Source: Stemphylium vesicarium (Eukaryota > Ascomycota > Dothideomycetes > Pleosporales > Pleosporaceae). From it: a stretch of 64,000 bases of DNA. Positions within the stretch are counted from its first letter, which is position 1, and each line of letters starts with the position of its first letter. A program made the translations under genes and the position numbers. Positions 11,370-21,338 of the stretch are shown piece by piece. The stretch spans positions 186,001 to 250,000 of the forward strand of contig QXCR01000010.1 in NCBI GenBank assembly GCA_004380135.1. The letters run 5' to 3'. Under the pieces are notes generated by a model, which saw only the letters and a program-made list of their open reading frames with translations, did no database searches and was not told where the DNA came from.

Positions 11370-11987
11370 GTGCAGTGTACGCGCTTCGGCAGTGGTGTTA
11401 TCACGTGCAAGCTTCAGTGATCAGTGCCGTTGGTGGCATTGCCGACGCGACGGAAGGATGAGCTGATCGGAAGATGCACTCGAGGTGATGATGAGAACAA
11501 GACGAAGCGCCCCGGAAGTCGCATCTCCCCACCGAAGCTGACGCGGAAAAGGGTCCTGCAGACTCGGCTAGCACTTCTGACGCGCGAATCGGCGATGGAT
11601 TGGACGGTAGAGATGATCCTGCTGATGAATTTGGTGCGATCCCCTTGCTGGTCGTCACAGAGCATCAAAGGAAGCTTGGACCGGCACCTTTCCGAAAATC
11701 GGGTAGCGCTGGCAGTCGCCGATCATCACGAAATCCACGCCTCCGAATCCTGGCCCAAACCACCTTTGGCATCATCCCGTTGACGTGCCCGACGCGGCTG
11801 GTAGCCGACGCTCGTTGCCACGATTGCTTGCGAGGAATGCCTGACATGCGGCTAAACAACTTTTCAACGGCTCTGCCGTTAGCAACCATGGCCTCTCGGT
11901 CCGTCTCTCGACGGCTCACACTGTTTGCTCTTAAGACCCCTTTCCCGTCACCTTGCTCTACCGGAGCATACGTTTGTGAGATTCAAG
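11370..11987. promoter_or_regulatory. Bidirectional promoter region
   Basis: 618 bp between the divergent start codons of the Zn2Cys6 regulator and the CoA-transferase. An open frame crosses it on the + strand, but its frame differs from that of the CoA-transferase and it has no recognisable domain, so it is not called. Confidence 0.45.
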
Positions 11988-13765
11988 ATGGCACCCTACC
12001 TAGGATCAGATTGCAACCAAAGCCAAGACACTATGCAAGCAAACGCTTTGCTGTCAGGAACTAAATCAGCCTTGGAACAACTTCTCACAAAGGCCAAAGA
12101 CAATCTTCCCGAGGAGTCTCTACCGCACATCGCCAATATCAAATTCTCGACCGCCAACACTGGCAGTCCGTACTTTCCCAGCCCACTGAAGCAGACTGAG
12201 GCCATTTCGGCCCTCAAGGCTGTTGAAGCTGGTGTTGCGTCTGCCATTGCTGATCTCCATGATGATCAAAGACAGCGTAACATTGCAGTCGATCTAGAGA
12301 GAGCGACAGCGTTTCTATTCTCAACCTATCTCGCTACAGTAGGCGGACTTGACAAGTCAAACCCTCAGGTCAAGAAGTTACTCAAAGGTTAGGGCTATCA
12401 TATTTACAACAATGATCAGTATTACTGACCCAGTCAGATACCGACCTTCTTCAAGCGCAGTCAATTCTCTATCGCAGGTTGTCTGCTAACCTCTACGAAA
12501 CGAAAAATCCAGGAGAGTACTTTCATCTCCATGGCTCGCTAGAGGCAACTAAAGCACTGAACATGATTGGCTTGGAGGGTTCCCGACCCGACCTCACAGA
12601 GTACCGCCAATGCATCAAGGTCATCGAGGATCACGTCAAACAGTTCACCGCCGATGAGCTAGAAGAGAAGAACTCGGAGATCAAGCAAGCTGGTGTCACC
12701 TGCCTAAAGTGGGAAGATTTCCAGGCCACCCAGCACGGCCAGATCCTGCTTCAGCAACCGCCGTGGAAGGTAGAGGCTCTCGAGACCGAAACGCCAGCGG
12801 CACCGTTACCGTTCAAGTCATCGCGCGCGCCCAAGCCCCAGATTCTAGCTGGAATCCGCGTACTGGAACTTTGTCGCATCATTGCGGGCCCAGCAATGGG
12901 CCGCGGTCTTGCCGAGTACGGCGCTGAAGTCACTAAAGTCACATCGCCGTATTTGTCCGACGTGCCTTTCTTCCAGGTGGATGCCAACATCGGCAAGCAC
13001 ACTACTGATCTAAACTTGAAAGATCCGGCAGACCGACAAACGTTTGAGAAGCTCTTGCAATCTGCAGACGTCGTTCTCGATGGCTACCGACCTGGTAGCT
13101 TGAATCGTCTTGGATATGGTCCACAGCAACTTGTCGAGTTGGGAAAGAAACGTGGCAAAGGCTTCGTTTACGTGGCTGAGAACTGCTTCGGGCACACTGG
13201 ACCATGGGCGTCACGTCCAGGATGGCAACAGATTGCAGACTGCGTGACTGGTGTAGCTTGGGCGCAGGGGCGGTCGATGGGGTTAGATGAGCCGGTAGTG
13301 CCGCCATTCCCTATGAGCGACTACGGAACTGGCTGCATGGGCACTATCGCTGCGCTTGTTGGGCTCTACAGGCGAGCGAAGCTTGGTGGGAGCTACCTCG
13401 GCACCACCTCTCTGTGCCAGTACGACATATATCTGCTCCAACTCGGTCTTTACGACGACCACATGATGACCGAATTGAAGAAGGAGCACGACAAGGAATT
13501 TTTTGAGCTGCGCCATCACGACTCGGTGGACGAGGTCGGCAAACGAGCACTGAAGACTATGAGGAGAACGCACCCGGAACTGTTCGAGGACCGACACATG
13601 CAGGAGTGCTTTAGCAAAGGTTTCAACGCCAGCGTCAGGACCATCCGACCTGTGGTCAGTATTGATGGCTATTGGAACGGCTTTCTTCGCAGCTCACGAC
13701 CCAACGGTTTCGATAAGCCTACTTGGGATGACTGGGAGGTTGACGAAGATTTATTACAAGCTTAA
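11988..13765 (+). CDS. CaiB/BaiF (family III) CoA-transferase
   Basis: Two exons (11988-12387 and 12438-13765) give 575 residues. The CoA-transferase III domain begins near residue 268 with GIRVLELCRIIAGPAMGRGLAEYGAEVTKV, followed by GKHTTDLNLKDP, ADVVLDGYRPGSL and FGHTGPWASRPGW. The aspartate of PMSDYGTGCMG (near residue 428) matches the position of the catalytic Asp that forms the acyl anhydride in formyl-CoA transferase. The N-terminal 260 residues also resemble part of a CoA-transferase subunit (YFHLHGSLEATKALNMIGL), suggesting a duplicated fold whose first copy is incomplete. These enzymes move CoA between carboxylic acids; the acids cannot be read here. The ATG at 11988 is the first in this frame. 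Confidence 0.85.
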
Positions 13766-14772
13766 CGCGACAGCTTTGTTACAGCGTGGGCGCTTCTTTC
13801 TTCCTGAGTCTTTCGGCATATCCAATCTAGTGATACTTTAATTGAACGGCCTTTCTGCATCGCGACAATCCTCCGACCACGCGTCCTCGTCCCGTTCCCT
13901 TCTCCTCGAATCGGCTTTCACATGCAAGTGCATCCCGCTTAAACCCCTAAGATCGTGTAATGCTGCAGCGTGCCCCACCCCACCCCCACAATCGGGGCCC
14001 TCATCTTGTATAAGCTGGTGCAGCTTCCGACAGCCACCACGATGCACGCACATGTTGCACTTGACACTTGCACAACCACTGGCAGAAAAAAATAGTAACA
14101 TGTACCGAGGTACCTTCGTACATGATGCTGACATCAGAGCCTACTAGGAGAAGAAATTCGAGGACCGTTAGTTGTGCGCTACGCAGGCCGCCACAACCGG
14201 TCATGGCTCGTCTCGACTAGCTTATGACCTAGTCGGTCAACACCGAGGAAAGCCGCGAGATGGAGCCGGAGTACCTGTGCAGAGGACACGGCTGCATCTT
14301 ACTTGCGTTTTACTAGGAGCTGCTTCGGCGCGTTCGTTCAGTCTGACCGCACGCGTGCTGCACTAGTCAAAGAAGGTACGATCAACGGGCATGTAGGACC
14401 CCCTCAGCGCGTACTGTCTGATAGGCTGCAATATTCGACCTCTTACGCATAGTGCAAGTACGTCGCGACACCATTATAGGGTTTTGCTCCAACGGTCACG
14501 TGTAGCCTGCTACTTTGAACAAGCCTCAGGTCTAACCATCGTTGATGTTCTCCTCTAGAGTGGTGCAATGCCGGTCATCCGTTCGCAGCGCCGACGCTTG
14601 AGAAAACAAGATTGAATCTTCTGTGTGCTGGCGCTTCCAAGTCTGCACCGCCATGCTTGGCGCGATCATGGTAAAGACAACATGCAATTGTCAATTTGCC
14701 ATGCTCCTTCGGGGGATCCGTTCTTAATATCAGACTTTTTGTATTCTTGTCCCTCGTTTTTAGCATTTTACA
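13766..14772. other. Intergenic region, nothing recognised
   Basis: About 1 kb between two + strand genes. It contains no frame with recognisable motifs and no obvious repeat. Confidence 0.5.
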
Positions 14773-16016
14773 ATGTCTGCGATACGATGGACAGCGGCTT
14801 TCATGCCGCCCACATTGATCTGTGTGGTCGCCTATGTCACCTACGTTGTAGTGGTTACTCTCTGCTGTAAGCCATCGAGGAGTATCCGTTCGGTGGTGAC
14901 CAAAATTTCTAACAGCAAGCCTCGGTGAATCTTTTAATTTCCCCTCCAGCCAGCGGGAAAGAAGAAGCCAGGATCCCAGGGGTTGTCGTCATTCTACTCG
15001 CATTCTTCATTTTCTTCGTGTTGATGGCAACATCTCTCTTCCGCCTCCTCTACCACGCGATTCTGGACCCTGGCTTCGTAGGGGGAGACGTGAAAGAGAC
15101 TCTAGACGGCATCTGGTAACAAGAAAAGCCCTGGCAAACACCAAGAGTCGTCCGATCAGGCCCCTCGCTGGAGAGTTCCTACGACCAGGACTTTTTCGAA
15201 TGCGACGCTGAAGGGCGGCTTCTCTGGTGCGCTCAATGCCACATGTGGAAGTCCGACCGCGCCCGTCACTCCAAGGACTTCGGGCACTGTATCTGTAAAC
15301 TAGACCACTACTGCCTCTGGGTCGGCGGTCTAGTCGGGGAGAGAAAGTTCAACTTCTTCATCCAGTTCTCCACGTACGCGGCTTGTTTCAGCCTGCTTTC
15401 GCTCGCAGTCACAGGCGCTTTTTTGGGCCGTGAGACCGTGTACAGGGACCCTTTGGACATGTGCCTCGGCATCGTGGCGGAGCTTGGGTCCTTCTTTCTC
15501 TGTCTGGCCGGTAGGACGGGGTTAAGTGGGTGGCTGCTGGCGGCTATGAATATCACTACTATTGATGATATTCGCCAGAAGAGCAAGGTGTGGCGTATTG
15601 CTGTACGGGCGAGCGCGCGGGATCGGCCACAGGGTGATGCCGTTCGTTTCGTGACGGCGCCTCAGGATTCTGAGCGCGGCTTTGCTGTTCTGGGAAGCGA
15701 GCCTGGTTTCAATCCCTACGATTTAGGTTCTATGGAGAACCTGAGACAGGTGTTGGGGAACAGGTGGTGGGACTGGATTTTCCCGATGTCGCATTCTCCG
15801 ATCACAGATCGCGAACCGCATATTGAGGCAACATCTATCGTATGGCCTTGCGTGGAGAAGGTGAAGGAAAACGCGGGTCTGGGGTCTTTGACACCCGAGA
15901 TGCGGAAGGGGTATGAAGATCTGAGGAAAAGACAAATACGCTTTCTGCATATGTTGGCGGCGGCGGGGGCTCCATTGAAGACGTTTAAATGGCAGGGGTC
16001 AGGGGGAAAGACGTAG
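14773..16016 (+). pseudogene. Pfa5-like DHHC palmitoyltransferase with in-frame stop
   Basis: Exon 1 is 14773-14866 and exon 2 starts at 14950 (T|CC phase match). The frame encodes four hydrophobic segments around a cysteine-rich core, but a TAA at 15117-15119 interrupts it at codon 88. The same frame then continues to 16016, and would give about 386 residues. The core reads WCAQCHMWKSDRARHSKDFGHC...LDHYCLWVGG. Fungal Pfa5-type enzymes have an HC pair, a DHHC or DHFC core and CPW at these places; here they read HS, DHYC and CLW. DHYC alone can be active (Akr1), but the lost zinc ligand together with the stop suggests a dying paralogue. A 39-base in-frame intron (GTGAAA...AAAAG) could remove the stop but would be unusually short. 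Confidence 0.75.
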
Positions 16017-16282
16017 GCGCGAGTCGATGGTTGTTGTTTTCAACATGGTTCTCTGTCTTCATCCGTTGTATATATACCCTATACTAAGCGACAGTGGCTG
16101 TTTCAGTACACTTTTTTCGCCTCCTTGTAGCATCTTCCATCTAGGCCCCATTTTCATGTCTCCACCTCCCCCATCTGCCAAGTTCCTACTCTGCAGCCCG
16201 GCTTCGAAACAAGCCGATTTCTATCTTTAAATTGCAACCCCCCCCTCCCCTTCCGTCACTTCCTTTCACCCGCTTCCGCAAC
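16017..16282. other. Convergent intergenic region
   Basis: 266 bp between two decaying genes; C-rich pyrimidine tracts only. Confidence 0.5.
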
Positions 16283-17016
16283 CTACTTCTTTTCCGCCTC
16301 CAACCCCAACTCCCGCATAACAAGCGGCGCCACCACCTTGTCCAAAACCTCATAACCCTCCTCATTCAAATAGACGTGGTCATCCAGCATCGCCCTGATG
16401 ATCAAATGTCGGCATTCAACCCAGAGTACCTTACCTTTTCCCCCCTCGGTATTCACCTCCCCATTAACCTCCCGCACAACCCCTTCCAGCGCCTCATTGA
16501 CCCGCTCAACAACCGCATCAGTAACACCACTCCTAAACCACACATCGAGCGCCAACACCCTACTCAGCGGCGCGATCCGCAGGCACGCAGAATAGAGTAA
16601 AGACCCTCTGTGAGTCTCCAGATAACATTCTCGTTCTTATCTCCGCATACACCTGCGTTAAACGCTACACCCGAACCCATTTCACATAGAGCGTGGAGCT
16701 GCGTTTTGCAACCTGTTGTTTTTAGGCGCTCGAGGTGTGAGTTGCCGAGGTAGATGGCGTGAATAGGGGAGTGGTCGGCTGGGTTGGCGGCGGTTTCGTC
16801 TTCTGGTAGAGCAGGTGTTGCAGTCAGTGGTGGAGATGCGGCAGATGGGGTAGATGGCAAAGAAAGGCTGAGATTGAGACGCGCGATAAGCTCGGGCATA
16901 TGTTCGTTGTGGTGGGTATCATGCATGCGTTGTTTGAACTTGGCGTGAGATTGGAGTTGAGCGAGGAATTCGGCGTCAGAGAGGGCGAGGAAGCTTGGTT
17001 TGGGTGGGGATGCCAT
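16283..17016 (-). pseudogene. SGNH/GDSL hydrolase with internal deletion and frameshift
   Basis: The first frame (from 17016) reads through HAIYLGNSHLERL, a block I nucleophile motif (GNSH), and GVAFNAGVCGDKNENVIWRL (block II-like). It then shifts near 16580-16590 into ACLRIAPLSRVLALDVWF, which continues to the late HVYLNEEGYEVLDKVV motif, the catalytic DxxH region (DDHVYLNEEGY). In related fungal SGNH proteins a stretch carrying the GTND block lies between these two parts. That stretch is missing and no intron could supply it. The gene therefore looks broken by a deletion whose length is not a multiple of three. If translated, only a 150-residue product would result. Family assignment rests on motif order. 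Confidence 0.7.
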
Positions 17017-18089
17017 TGCTGTGGACCTTTTGATCTTAGATGAGATGGAGGGTTGTGAGAAATTGATTACGAGCGGTGGAATATGGTGAGTGTTGAAGGA
17101 GGGTTTAATAAGAAGGATTCGAACAGTTTCGTGTTTCGAACTTAAGTGATGAAAATGTGAGGAGGAATTGAGGATTTAGAAACGATTTAAACGTCTATCT
17201 CGTATTGACTCATTGTAGTAGAAAAGGGGCTAGATTGTACAATGAACCGCAGTTGAGAGGCAACTAGAAACGATGGAGAATGAGGGACGAATTAAAGAAG
17301 CTAGATTGACAACTGGCATGGTTCGAGTTGTGTTACTACCAGAGTCAAAAAGGGCGGTATTAGAGAAAAAAGGCTGACAGAATAAATGTTTTCGTGACCA
17401 AACTCCTCGTACTTACGTACAATCCTACGGCCTGACGCACACAAGGACGCAACCCTGATAGCTGTCTACCAGACTCGTACGCGAGAGCATAGTCCTGCCT
17501 TCCAAATTGCCATGTCTAGAAGTCATAGCCAGAAGAGAGTTCCGTTGATTGAGGGAAAGTAAGAGATCTCACTCGAAAGATCAGGCCTTTGTTCGACTTT
17601 GAGTCATAACCGTATATGTTCCAGTATGTTGAGGGACCGAAATAGGACGTTGGACTGTCAACTTGTTTTGTTTTGACTGCACAGGCTGTTTCAAGCCGCG
17701 CTGCACCGTCTTCTTTGCTAACTAGCTTGAAGTTGGCTGGGTCATACGGCTTTGCGTTGACGAACTGCTCCCGCGTAATGTCTGAGAAGCGAGTGTTGAG
17801 AGACTGAAAGATCTAGCGAAGCTAGACGAGAATCCACAGAACTCATGGGACGAGCGATTGAAAGCGGTATGGCTCGGTCTGCGTGCGCCAACGGGGTCTA
17901 TATGGCATCTACACCGAGTAAACGCTGTCACCCTGTGACCGGCGAATGCTTCATTATCAAGCCAGCTACCACGCTATTGAGCTGGAATGAAGGTATATAG
18001 AACTTCAACCGCGAAGTAGAAATCTCCTGGGCGCATACCGTCATTGCGAGTATGTATAAGCGTTCTATTCATACTCATCATCGTGACAT
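17017..18089. other. Intergenic region, nothing recognised
   Basis: About 1.07 kb, fairly A/G-rich near its left end, with many short frames and none convincing. Confidence 0.5.
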
Positions 18090-20810
18090 CTAGCCATCTA
18101 GGACAAGCTCCACCAAGCCATTCTTCGTGTCTCTCTCAGGTTTGACTGCGCAACGAGCAGATGCCATACCAACGAGGCCTGCGCTCATCAGTAATGTAGC
18201 GACATGCGGCTTCGGCATCTCTTCCAGTACGGCCTGGTTGTTCCTGGGCAGGCTCGAAGCTTTGGAACATCGCGAGTAAAATATGCGAGAAGACAGAAAA
18301 GGCACATGAACGTCGAGTCGAAAGAACCGCGGGCTAATGCTTTCAGCCTTAGATGCAGCTGTGTCTGATCGCCGTCTCTGCGCTTTCTGAGTAACCTGAC
18401 TAGAAGGTTGCGCAATGTCGCGAGGTTTCTTCGGCACAGAAATTGGCTTCCTGTTATGCGCCCTGCTCTTCTTCGGGTTGCCTACAAGAGCGGGCAAAGC
18501 GTTGTCCGCTATAAAAGGACTTACAGACGCAACGTCAAGGTCCATGACGCACGGTTGCCAACTCTCGTTAAACTCCACAGGCTCGAATGAGGTTCCCTTG
18601 TTACGCATGAAGCTCTGTTCAATGACACCATTACCTCGTAGCAGTGCAGGCTGAGAAGCTCCGTGGAAGTTATGCAGATGCTGAAGGAAGGCGTCCTCGG
18701 ATGTGTAGAATTCTTGGTTGCATGACCGGTATCGATGCTGGTGCTTCGCGTGCTCGACGTGGAAGCTACGGTACCCTGCGCCGCACAAGTGACAGTGGTG
18801 TGCTTTCGCTGAAGGGAAGTCCGTTCCTAAAGGAGGCCCTACATTGTCGGCAGCGACATCACCAAAGCTTCGTAGGAATCGACAACTCCAAACACGACAA
18901 TGCGAGTGCTCATTCATCTCCTTGACATCCGTAAACACCTTTTGGCAATATCTGCAGCGGAAAGATTCGTAGGGTGACGCGGAATAGAGGTTTTCCAAAT
19001 GGTTTTCCTTGCGCTCGCTCCACCAAACAGCACGATCAAGTTCGCGTGCGACGAGATGCTCAGCAACGTGTTCGCATCTTTCCGACCAATCCTTTGACTT
19101 CTTGCCGCAAAATCCACAATGAAGCATTGGGTCATCAAGCTTCATAGGAGCTCCAAATCGACGCCACTTCATTGTGAGGTCTTTGCAACCAAAATTGTGC
19201 CCCTCGGCGGCTAACAGCAATGCCTGACAACCAACCCGGACGGACGGATGCTTACTGTTCCCAAAGTGAACGTGGTGCAAGTGCTGGATGAAGTGGTCGC
19301 GACGATAGAATGTTCGTTGGGCTTCGGGCTTGCTCCGACATTGTTGATACCTGTGCCCAGCCATGTGGGCATCGTCAGGATGTGCTTGGCCACAGAAAGG
19401 GCATGCTTGGAGTACTGTGGATGCCTTCAAGTCGCAGCAGATCCACGTCGTTCGCAGCGCATGCACCGAATCTTCATGCCGGATCCACTCGTACTTTGTC
19501 TTGAAGGCCCGGGGGCAAAATGTGCAGAAAAAGGGGAGATCTTTCTGTGGCTCGCCTGCACTGTTGACGCCGTTGATAGCTTGGCGAGGCGACTCTTTCC
19601 ATGCCATGCGGCGTCTACCCCGCCTCCGGTCTCGACCGAAAGACGAGATGTTGCTGCGACTGCCACCAGATGAGACTGTGTAGGAAGTTGGAGCAGTGCC
19701 TTCGGACGAGGCTATAGATGTGATGACAGAACCTCTCCGGCCTTGTTTCGATCCTGACCATGCATCATCCTGGCAGCTTCCGCTTAGTGAGTAGTTATCA
19801 ATTGCAGTTTGTACTGCAGACAGCTCCACGCTTTCTTCTTGATAAGACTGAGCGAGATATACCGCCAAAGGCGGTTGTGGCGGTGACTTGGCATCACCTG
19901 CTTGCTTGTCTAGGCTATCCAAACTATCCTTCGAAAGTCTTGGTTTTAGCATTCGTCCACTAGGGGTTGCTTCATTCTGAGCTTCAGGTTGCAGGTCTAG
20001 CCAAGTAAGCAAAAGCGGGATGATACGGGTTGTCAGATACTCACCTTCACACTTCTTCCTCGCACGAGTGTTATTGAACCAATTGCGGACCTTTTTGACT
20101 TCAAGGTTCGCTTGATGAGCAATGATGTCCAGTTCCCACGAACAGGGATATGAATTAGCAGCAAACTCCTCTTCTAGGATCTGCTTCGCCTCCATGGCTA
20201 TGCGGCTCTGGGCCCCCTTGCGTTTTGCCGAAGCAGGCTTCCAGCTGACATTCAGGGTCTGTTGGGATGATGGCACTGGACTGGTGGGTAATGCTGGCAT
20301 AGGAAGCGATCCGCCGCCCGGTACTATTGGTCTATCCTCTTGAGATGGTAATGATTCGAGCCTCGGTGCATCAGCCACACCACTAGCTTCGGTATAGCTC
20401 AGGTCTGAATAAAGATCATTGACGAGTGATGAAGAGGGCGCACTGGCAGAACTTGGGTCTTCCACTGGTATTGGATCTTCAGCTAGCAGGGCCGAATCTA
20501 ATATGGGGTTCACATTTGCAGGTGCTGACTGATCGGAAACCTCAAATGATGGCCATTGCTGATGAATTTGGTCAATGCGAGTATCTTGGGGAGCATCGTA
20601 CATGGGCACGTCCCAGGCTGGCACGGTCTCGACGGGACGGATCGCGACTGTTGGACCTATGGCCCATTCCATAAAGCCGGCGTCGTTGGCAGAACGAAAG
20701 GGTATGTGTCGCTCTTGATGAGAAGACTCGGTTGCGCGGACTTCATAATCGTGTTCAAGCGCATCAAAGTCGAAGAATTCCTCCATCTTGTTCAACGCGT
20801 TGTCATCCAT
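18090..20810 (-). CDS. Homeodomain plus multiple C2H2 zinc finger transcription factor
   Basis: Two exons (20810-20045 and 19996-18090) give 890 residues. A TALE-type homeodomain lies at about residues 196-255 and ends in the hallmark VRNWFNNTRARKK. From about residue 412 follow several C2H2-like fingers: CTFCPRAFKTKYEWIRHEDSVH, CPFCGQAHPDDAHMAGH, CGFCGKKSKDWSERCEHVAEH, CRYCQKVFTDVKEMNEH and a final NQEFYTSEDAFLQHLHNFH. Homeobox proteins with a C2H2 tail are known in filamentous ascomycetes but are poorly characterised. The intron is 48 bases and free of stops, so retention would insert 16 residues just after the homeodomain. The start is the ATG before DDNALNKMEEFFDFD; upstream frame has no ATG in good context. 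Confidence 0.85.
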   Translation of the reverse strand: MDDNALNKMEEFFDFDALEHDYEVRATESSHQERHIPFRSANDAGFMEWAIGPTVAIRPVETVPAWDVPMYDAPQDTRIDQIHQQWPSFEVSDQSAPANVNPILDSALLAEDPIPVEDPSSASAPSSSLVNDLYSDLSYTEASGVADAPRLESLPSQEDRPIVPGGGSLPMPALPTSPVPSSQQTLNVSWKPASAKRKGAQSRIAMEAKQILEEEFAANSYPCSWELDIIAHQANLEVKKVRNWFNNTRARKKCEGEYLTTRIIPLLLTWLDLQPEAQNEATPSGRMLKPRLSKDSLDSLDKQAGDAKSPPQPPLAVYLAQSYQEESVELSAVQTAIDNYSLSGSCQDDAWSGSKQGRRGSVITSIASSEGTAPTSYTVSSGGSRSNISSFGRDRRRGRRRMAWKESPRQAINGVNSAGEPQKDLPFFCTFCPRAFKTKYEWIRHEDSVHALRTTWICCDLKASTVLQACPFCGQAHPDDAHMAGHRYQQCRSKPEAQRTFYRRDHFIQHLHHVHFGNSKHPSVRVGCQALLLAAEGHNFGCKDLTMKWRRFGAPMKLDDPMLHCGFCGKKSKDWSERCEHVAEHLVARELDRAVWWSERKENHLENLYSASPYESFRCRYCQKVFTDVKEMNEHSHCRVWSCRFLRSFGDVAADNVGPPLGTDFPSAKAHHCHLCGAGYRSFHVEHAKHQHRYRSCNQEFYTSEDAFLQHLHNFHGASQPALLRGNGVIEQSFMRNKGTSFEPVEFNESWQPCVMDLDVASVSPFIADNALPALVGNPKKSRAHNRKPISVPKKPRDIAQPSSQVTQKAQRRRSDTAASKAESISPRFFRLDVHVPFLSSRIFYSRCSKASSLPRNNQAVLEEMPKPHVATLLMSAGLVGMASARCAVKPERDTKNGLVELVLDG

Positions 20811-21338
20811 GGTGACGCGCTGAATGGAGTAATGAACCGGCAGTGGCTTATCCAGGCGACAGGCAGTCATATAATTGTGGTTTGATGAGACAAAGGCCTG
20901 TGAGACGAATTTCAATAGGTGGGCGTCGCATGGCAAGATTTGGTTATCCCCTGGATGAAGATGGGATGAAGGTGGTGCGGCGCGAGTGGTTGAATGATGA
21001 ACTGGGTGCGCGGCGATCCTCCAGGCAGCCAATGCTAGTCAGCCGCGCAGTGTAACAATCACTCGCACACAGATGACACGTGTGTAGAAGAAGCATGTTC
21101 ATAAGTTCGATATATGCTAAGTCGATGTAAAGAAGAGTATATCAAGTTGCAAGGGCAAGGGCGGCCCTGATGCTACATGGACCCAGCTATCGGCATCTGC
21201 CCGCGTTGAAGCCGGGAAAACGCCACGACTCAATGGCGTTAGCGCGAATCTTTGCTCCACCGAAAAGTTCGTCCCACCCGCCGAAAAGCTCCCTCTGCGA
21301 GCAACTTCACGCGCATTGATCGTATTCCCACAGTCATA
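20811..21338. promoter_or_regulatory. Bidirectional promoter region
   Basis: 528 bp between the divergent homeodomain gene and UTP15. No specific site is claimed. Confidence 0.5.

Noticed and set aside
11600..12064. Open frame of about 150 codons crossing the CoA-transferase promoter
   Set aside because: No recognisable motif, frame differs from the CoA-transferase, and it overlaps the real start; most likely chance.
15069..15150. A 30-base or 56-base intron to remove the stop in the palmitoyltransferase gene
   Set aside because: The 30-base option creates a new TGA and the 56-base option shifts the frame; only an implausibly short 39-base intron stays in frame.
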